Source: CAZFPN01 sp044370655 (GTDB lineage: Bacteria > Pseudomonadota > Alphaproteobacteria > Rickettsiales > Deianiraeaceae). From it: a stretch of DNA of 5,956 nt. The notes under the pieces were generated by a model, which was given only the letters and a program-made list of their open reading frames with translations, was not told where the DNA came from and searched no databases. Location: the NCBI GenBank assembly GCA_044370655.1, contig JBILVD010000069.1, forward strand, positions 1 through 5,956, given 5' to 3'. Shown piece by piece: positions 1 through 3,904 of the stretch (within the stretch, counting starts at the first letter, position 1; every line of letters begins with the position of its first letter). The translations under genes were made by a program, and so were the position numbers.

Positions 1-61
1 CATATATCCTTTAAAAAGTTATTGTTTTCAATTTAAGGTTTTATTGGAAGATGTTAGTTTG

Positions 62-85
62 CAACTGGTTTCTTAAACGAAGTTG
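62..85. other. Weak interrupted hairpin downstream of the minus-strand gene
   Basis: CAACT (62-66) pairs with AGTTG (81-85), and GTTT (68-71) pairs with AAAC (75-78) around a CTT loop, with an asymmetric internal loop between the two stems. It lies 7 bp past the stop codon of the minus-strand gene, where a terminator is expected. There is no T-run on the exit side, so it is not a standard intrinsic terminator. It may be a 3'-end stabilising structure or chance. Nothing else is visible in bases 1-91. Confidence 0.2.
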
Positions 86-91
86 GGGTTA

Positions 92-1579
92 TTAGATATA
101 AGTTATTCTCTGAGTTTTTTGCTTTTTCATAACAGCGTTTTTTGCTTTTTCTTTTAGTTCTTGTAATTGTGTAGTTTTTCCAGCCTCATGTAACGCACTA
201 AGCCTAGAAGACTCAAATATATTATTTAATGTTATATCAGTGTTAAGTTGTTCAAGAGTGTTATTTAACTGATCTAGTGTCAAATTTTGTAGTGAGTTTT
301 TAAAGCCATCAATCCAACTATTCTCGTTCTTCTTATGAATAAAGTCAACCTCTATACATGAACCGCATGCTGTTGTAAGATCTGCTAAAGCGACTTTTCT
401 TTGATCGTAATTTTTATCTGCGTTATTACTTAAATACTCGGTGTAATCATCGTTGAATTTGTTCAATAGATTTTTACTTTCAATTATTTTGCTAACATTC
501 TTCTTAAAATTAATATATTTCTTAAAATTAATATGTAAATGATTTCTAAGATTGTCTTTCAGTTCTGAACTCAATGTATCATCAAAAACAGCAAATGCCT
601 TTATTATAGACTTAGGATTTATAGTATAAGACAAAAATAATTTTTCATTTTCTACCTTTGTTGTGTTGCCGTAACTTTCAATTCCTCCCTCTATTTCTTC
701 GTCGTAACGTTTTTTTACAATACTTTTTATAAAGTCAAAATCGTTATCCTGTGATTGTGAATTGCCTTTCTTATCCCACAATGCTGCAATAATTGCAAGT
801 GTAAGAGACCTTGAAATTCCCTGATAACAGTTGAAAGCTTTATCTGTATATTTATTTGAACTAAAATAATTATGTTGTAAATGCTTTGAAAATGCTAGTA
901 ATTGATCAGCGTTGTCGATATCATCTTCAATACCCCTTGCCTTTATTCCATAAAGCACCTTTTCTCCCTTTTTAAACTTAAATAATTTATATTCTTTTTT
1001 TTCACCATTAAAATCATAATATAATGTTTTAGGTTCTTTGACTAAACAGTAATTTTTTTCTGATTCGTTATGGAATTCTGTAAATATGGATTCAAAGTGT
1101 TTATAATCAGAACGTGTGCTAACATCTACAATCAAGGCTTTATTACTAAGCTTTGTTAAAAATTTATCTCGTTGTTCTTGTAAAAAAAGCCTTTTCAGAT
1201 CCGCCTTATATTCTTCTTTAGTAAGACCCTCATCCTCATTCCATTCTTCGAAATAGAATTCCTTAGCAACATAAGTTTTTTTGTTTTCTGTATTTTGATA
1301 AACTTCTGTTGGCTTGTAACATGTCTCGCTTGGAGAATTTATTATGCGTTTTAGCGATCTTATATCATTGTCTGTGTAGTCGAAGTTACTTCGATAAGCA
1401 TCTATTAATAGATTATAATCTTCTTCTTTTGCAAGGTTATATGTTGCACCATTTAAAACAACATGATTACCATTGAGATGGTCAGTCAACAATTTTTCGA
1501 AACCACCTGATTCGCAGCTTGGCAGGTTTCGATCAGTAATGGAAGCGTATTGACGTGATAAATGCGGTGGTAGAGCCAT
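92..1579 (-). CDS. Unassigned soluble protein with a tyrosine-phosphatase-like CX5R signature
   Basis: I do not recognise a named family. I choose ATG at 1579 (about 495 aa); the frame also opens at TTG 1597, adding six residues. There is no signal peptide or membrane helix, so it should be cytosolic or exported without a Sec signal. From ATG, residues about 145-215 alternate predicted strands (ALIVDVST, YCLVKEP, TLYYDF, YKLFKF, VLYGIKA). An acidic loop GIEDDIDNADQLLAF follows (about 216-230), then FNCYQGISRSLTLAII (about 249-264). That order resembles a protein tyrosine phosphatase: strand core, WPD-type acid loop, then the C-x5-R-S phosphate loop. C251 would be the nucleophile and R257 the phosphate binder. 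The usual His before Cys is Asn, and no literal WPD is present, so activity is uncertain. The C-terminal half has a CGSC motif (about 405-408), a helical Leu-rich stretch and a Lys-rich end. It is transcribed away from the plus-strand operon. The gene is confident; the phosphatase fold is an inference at about 0.45. Confidence 0.85.
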   Translation of the reverse strand: MALPPHLSRQYASITDRNLPSCESGGFEKLLTDHLNGNHVVLNGATYNLAKEEDYNLLIDAYRSNFDYTDNDIRSLKRIINSPSETCYKPTEVYQNTENKKTYVAKEFYFEEWNEDEGLTKEEYKADLKRLFLQEQRDKFLTKLSNKALIVDVSTRSDYKHFESIFTEFHNESEKNYCLVKEPKTLYYDFNGEKKEYKLFKFKKGEKVLYGIKARGIEDDIDNADQLLAFSKHLQHNYFSSNKYTDKAFNCYQGISRSLTLAIIAALWDKKGNSQSQDNDFDFIKSIVKKRYDEEIEGGIESYGNTTKVENEKLFLSYTINPKSIIKAFAVFDDTLSSELKDNLRNHLHINFKKYINFKKNVSKIIESKNLLNKFNDDYTEYLSNNADKNYDQRKVALADLTTACGSCIEVDFIHKKNENSWIDGFKNSLQNLTLDQLNNTLEQLNTDITLNNIFESSRLSALHEAGKTTQLQELKEKAKNAVMKKQKTQRITYI

Positions 1580-1595
1580 AGGTATAAAATAAAAC

Positions 1596-1608
1596 AAAAT
1601 AGATAATA
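1596..1608. repeat. 13-bp direct repeat, copy 1 (proximal)
   Basis: AAAATAGATAATA here recurs exactly at 1629-1641, 33 bp away (about three helical turns). Similarity continues imperfectly for several bases after both copies, ending in AAGTTT. This copy lies in the predicted 5' leader of the minus-strand gene. The repeat could be an operator for a dimeric or tetrameric regulator, but AT-rich spacers give such matches by chance. Confidence 0.4.
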
Positions 1609-1617
1609 ATAAGTTTT

Positions 1618-1646
1618 ATATTACTTAAAAAATAGATAATAGTCAA
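1618..1646 (-). promoter_or_regulatory. Predicted sigma70-type promoter for the phosphatase-like gene
   Basis: On the minus strand, TTGACT (1646-1641, 5/6 match to the -35 consensus) is followed after exactly 17 bp by TAATAT (1623-1618, 4/6 match to the -10). Transcription would start near 1611, giving a leader of roughly 30 nt before the ATG at 1579. This agrees with ATG 1579 being the start, because it leaves room for a leader. No clear Shine-Dalgarno precedes that ATG. The surrounding sequence is very AT-rich, so chance matches are possible, but the -35 and spacing are good. Confidence 0.5.
1629..1641. repeat. 13-bp direct repeat, copy 2 (inside promoter spacer)
   Basis: Second exact copy of AAAATAGATAATA. 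It fills most of the spacer between the predicted -35 and -10 boxes and touches the last base of the -35. A protein bound here would block RNA polymerase, which makes the pair a plausible autoregulatory or repressor site. Confidence 0.4.
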
Positions 1647-1826
1647 GTTTTTTTAAATTTTTATTTTAACTTGCACTAAATAGAGGATAACCATTCTTTA
1701 GTTTTTTTACTAGGTTGTATTTTTCAACCTTAACTTTTTGGTGTATGATGACTTGTTGGCTTACTTCTGCGGTTTTAAAAAATTTGTATAAAGTCTTCAT
1801 AATATGTGTCATCATTTTTTTAGGTA

Positions 1827-1852
1827 TCCTTAATTTTTTAAGGAAAATTTTT
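1827..1852 (+). terminator. Terminator-like hairpin with T-run, no upstream gene assigned
   Basis: TCCTTAA (1827-1833) and TTAAGGA (1838-1844) form a 7-bp stem with a TTTT loop, followed by AAA and then TTTTT at 1848-1852. The stem has only two G-C pairs, so it is weak. It would end a plus-strand transcript from between about 1650 and 1825, where I see no gene. It therefore either marks a small RNA or leader, or is chance in AT-rich DNA. Confidence 0.2.
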
Positions 1853-2130
1853 ATAGTTTGGTGTAGAAGTTTGAAATATGGAAGCGAAAAGTGGAGAATT
1901 TTGAAAGAAATATTTTATAGATAGTGATTTTGGGGCTAAAAAGGACTTCTTTATTAAATTAACTATTTAGCTAGTTAGCGATTACAAAGGTAATAAAAAT
2001 CCCAACTAAACTTTTTTTAAAAAACTTAATTCAGAGTAACATAAACAAATATTTTTAAAAAAATTAAAATAGTTCTTGAAATTAAAATATTCCTCTTTTA
2101 ACGATATGTTAAATATTTTATTTAAAACAA

Positions 2131-2856
2131 GTGCAGTTTATTAGGAATTTAGGTTTTGTTTCTTCGGCTATTCTATTACTTTTGGTGTTAGCTATTCCTA
2201 TGCCCGTTATAGCATTTTACAAACCTTGGCTGTTTAAGGTGTGTAATTTTCTAGGAGCATGTTTTATGTTTCTTATCAAGTTTTTTTGCGGGATAAAATA
2301 TAAAATTGAAGGAAAGGAAAATATACCAAACGAGCCTTTTATTATTGTTTCTAAGCATCTCTCTGCTTGGGAAACTCTATTTTTTGCATACTACTTTAAA
2401 ATTCCTGTTTATATATTTAAAAGAACTTTACTTTTGATACCGATTTTTGGTTGGTATATGTGGCTTACTGGAATGATTGGAATTAAAAGAAGCGGTGGTT
2501 CTTCTACAATTTTACAGGTCACAAAAGGTGCGGTTGATGTTATTAAAAGGCAAAAACGTATTTTAATAATTTTTCCACAAGGCACGAGAACTCCAGTTGA
2601 TGAGAGGTATAACCTTGAAAAATACCCATATAAAAAGGGAATTTTGGGCATTACGAAAGAACTGCAAGATACTCCGATTGTTTGCGTAACTCACAATTCA
2701 GTAAAGTTTTTTGGTAGAGGATTTTTCTCTATAAAAAAAGGCGGAACTATAACAGTGAGGTTTATGCCTCCAATAAGAAGACTTGAAACTGATGGAATGG
2801 AGTTTCTCGCAAAAATTCAAGATACTATTGAACACGAAACACAAAAATTATTTTAA
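2131..2856 (+). CDS. plsC: 1-acyl-sn-glycerol-3-phosphate acyltransferase (PlsC family)
   Basis: Transfers an acyl group to lysophosphatidic acid to make phosphatidic acid, the precursor of membrane phospholipids, at the inner face of the cytoplasmic membrane. The protein has 241 aa, normal for the family. Hydrophobic segments at about 8-29 and 36-52 anchor it. Motif I is KHLSAWE, with H76 and E81 in an H-x4-E form instead of the common H-x4-D. Motif II is GWYMWLTGMIGIKR (107-120), motif III FPQGTR (148-153) with Gln for the usual Glu, and motif IV PIVCVTHNS (182-190). As I recall, the KHQSAWE/FPQGTR-type variant is common in proteobacterial relatives, so activity is expected. The start is GTG 2131: an in-frame stop lies at 2110-2112 and no ATG lies between. 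No clear ribosome site is seen. It is first in a run with mreB, 4 bp downstream. Confidence 0.9.
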   Translation: MQFIRNLGFVSSAILLLLVLAIPMPVIAFYKPWLFKVCNFLGACFMFLIKFFCGIKYKIEGKENIPNEPFIIVSKHLSAWETLFFAYYFKIPVYIFKRTLLLIPIFGWYMWLTGMIGIKRSGGSSTILQVTKGAVDVIKRQKRILIIFPQGTRTPVDERYNLEKYPYKKGILGITKELQDTPIVCVTHNSVKFFGRGFFSIKKGGTITVRFMPPIRRLETDGMEFLAKIQDTIEHETQKLF

Positions 2857-2860
2857 AGGT

Positions 2861-3904
2861 ATGTCATTTTCTAAATTACTCTCTTACTTAACAAGTGATA
2901 TGGCAATAGACCTAGGCACTGCAAATACTCTTATTTACACAAAAGAAAATGGAATTGTTTTGAACGAACCTTCAATCGTTGCCGCAGAAATTCAAGGAGA
3001 AAGTTTAACTCCATATGCTTTTGGAAATGAGGCGAGAGCTATGGTTGGCAAAACTCCCGCTAAAATTCAAGCCATTCGCCCACTTAAAGATGGTGTGATA
3101 GCAGATTTTAAAATAACAGAGGCAATGATAAGGCATTTTATTAAGTCTACCACTAAATCTAAATTATTTTTCAAACCAAAAATTATTATTTGTGTGCCTT
3201 CAACTTCAACATCAGTTGAGAGAAGAGCAATTCAAGACGCCGCAGAAGGTGCGGGAGCAAAAGTCGCATTTTTAATAGAAGAGCCGATGGCGGCGGCAAT
3301 TGGAGCTGGCTTGCCAGTGCATGAGGCAACGGGTTCAATGGTTGTGGACATTGGTGGAGGGACAACGGAAGTTGCAATAATCTCTCTTGGGGGGGTTGTC
3401 TACGGATACTCCTTAAGAATAGGTGGAGACAAAATTGATGAAGCAATTGTACAGTATGTTCGTAAGGAATATAACGTATTAATTGGGGAAATGACAGCAG
3501 AAAAAATCAAGAAGTCAATTGGAACTGCAAAAGTTGAAGGGCTTTCTAAAGAAAAAGAGATTGTTGTTAGAGGAAGAGACTTAGTTAACGGCATTCCTAA
3601 ACAAATAACGATTAATGAAGTTGAAATAGCCGATGCAATTGAAGATAGTGTTGAAAAAATGATAGATTCAATTAAAACTGCACTTGAGCAATCTCCTCCC
3701 GAACTTGCATCTGATATTATTGAGAGAGGTATAACTTTAACTGGGGGCGGGGCTTTGCTTCACAATTTAGATAAAGCGATTTTCTTGGCAACGGGAATTA
3801 AGGTGAACGTTGCAGACGAGCCATTAAACTGTGTTGTGAAAGGCACTGGCTTCGTATTAAATAACATTGAATCTTACAGACATTTAATTTTTAGACAGGA
3901 ATGA
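2861..3904 (+). CDS. mreB: Rod-shape-determining actin homologue MreB
   Basis: Bacterial actin that forms membrane-associated filaments and guides lateral peptidoglycan synthesis. The protein has 347 aa, full length. The actin-fold nucleotide motifs are intact: phosphate-1 DLGTAN (17-22), the catalytic-Glu region EEPMAAAIGAG (140-150), phosphate-2 DIGGGTTE (163-170), and the adenosine motif TGGGA (294-298). Conserved stretches such as GSMVVDIGGGTTEVA and SPPELASDI match alphaproteobacterial MreB as I remember it. The usual VPSG.T loop reads VPSTST (112-117), a mild variant. The frame stays open upstream to ATG 2783, but I choose ATG 2861: it follows the plsC stop by 4 bp, and the N-terminus MSFSKLLSYLTSDMAIDLG fits the family. 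The stop codon overlaps the next start (ATGA). No mreC follows directly, unlike the usual mreBCD order. Confidence 0.97.
   Translation: MSFSKLLSYLTSDMAIDLGTANTLIYTKENGIVLNEPSIVAAEIQGESLTPYAFGNEARAMVGKTPAKIQAIRPLKDGVIADFKITEAMIRHFIKSTTKSKLFFKPKIIICVPSTSTSVERRAIQDAAEGAGAKVAFLIEEPMAAAIGAGLPVHEATGSMVVDIGGGTTEVAIISLGGVVYGYSLRIGGDKIDEAIVQYVRKEYNVLIGEMTAEKIKKSIGTAKVEGLSKEKEIVVRGRDLVNGIPKQITINEVEIADAIEDSVEKMIDSIKTALEQSPPELASDIIERGITLTGGGALLHNLDKAIFLATGIKVNVADEPLNCVVKGTGFVLNNIESYRHLIFRQE

Larger units (their letters stand above)
1598..2130. other. 533-bp AT-rich intergenic region between divergent transcripts
   Basis: No gene is convincingly encoded here. The left end carries the minus-strand promoter and a 13-bp direct repeat. 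The middle has hairpins at 1712-1730 (AGGTTG/CAACCT) and 1827-1844 (TCCTTAA/TTAAGGA, followed by AAAATTTTT). Further small inverted repeats sit at 1960-1977 (TAACTA/TAGTTA) and 1981-1994 (ATTAC/GTAAT). A possible plus-strand promoter for the acyltransferase operon is TTAAAA (2082-2087), 17 bp, TATGTT (2105-2110), each 4/6 to consensus; it is weak evidence at this base composition. A 59-codon plus-strand frame (ATG 1745 to 1924) is most likely random. Long non-coding spacers of this kind are common in reduced intracellular genomes. Confidence 0.6.

Noticed and set aside
153..1140. Rhodanese reading of the ALIVDVSTRSDY segment in the minus-strand protein
   Set aside because: The Cys loop that follows has the C-x5-R-S phosphatase form with Gly at the third position after Cys, and the distance from the first strand is longer than in a rhodanese domain.
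1715..1924. Small plus-strand frame (TTG 1715 or ATG 1745), a hydrophobic peptide of 59-69 residues
   Set aside because: No ribosome site, composition simply follows the T-rich DNA, and it contains a terminator-like hairpin. Kept only as a remark on the intergenic region.
2076..2081. TTGAAA as a -35 box for the plsC operon
   Set aside because: No acceptable -10 hexamer lies 16-18 bp downstream; the alternative TTAAAA/TATGTT pair is only 4/6 at each box.
2409..2651. Minus-strand frame of 80 codons
   Set aside because: Lies antisense within plsC, which has all its family motifs in the other frame.
2783..2860. Upstream 26-codon extension of mreB inside plsC
   Set aside because: The extension would overlap plsC by 74 bp and has no resemblance to MreB N-termini; ATG 2861 gives the family-typical start.
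3186..3594. Minus-strand frames of 86 and 64 codons, one rich in Leu and Pro
   Set aside because: Antisense shadows of the conserved mreB sequence; the composition reflects the complement of mreB codons.
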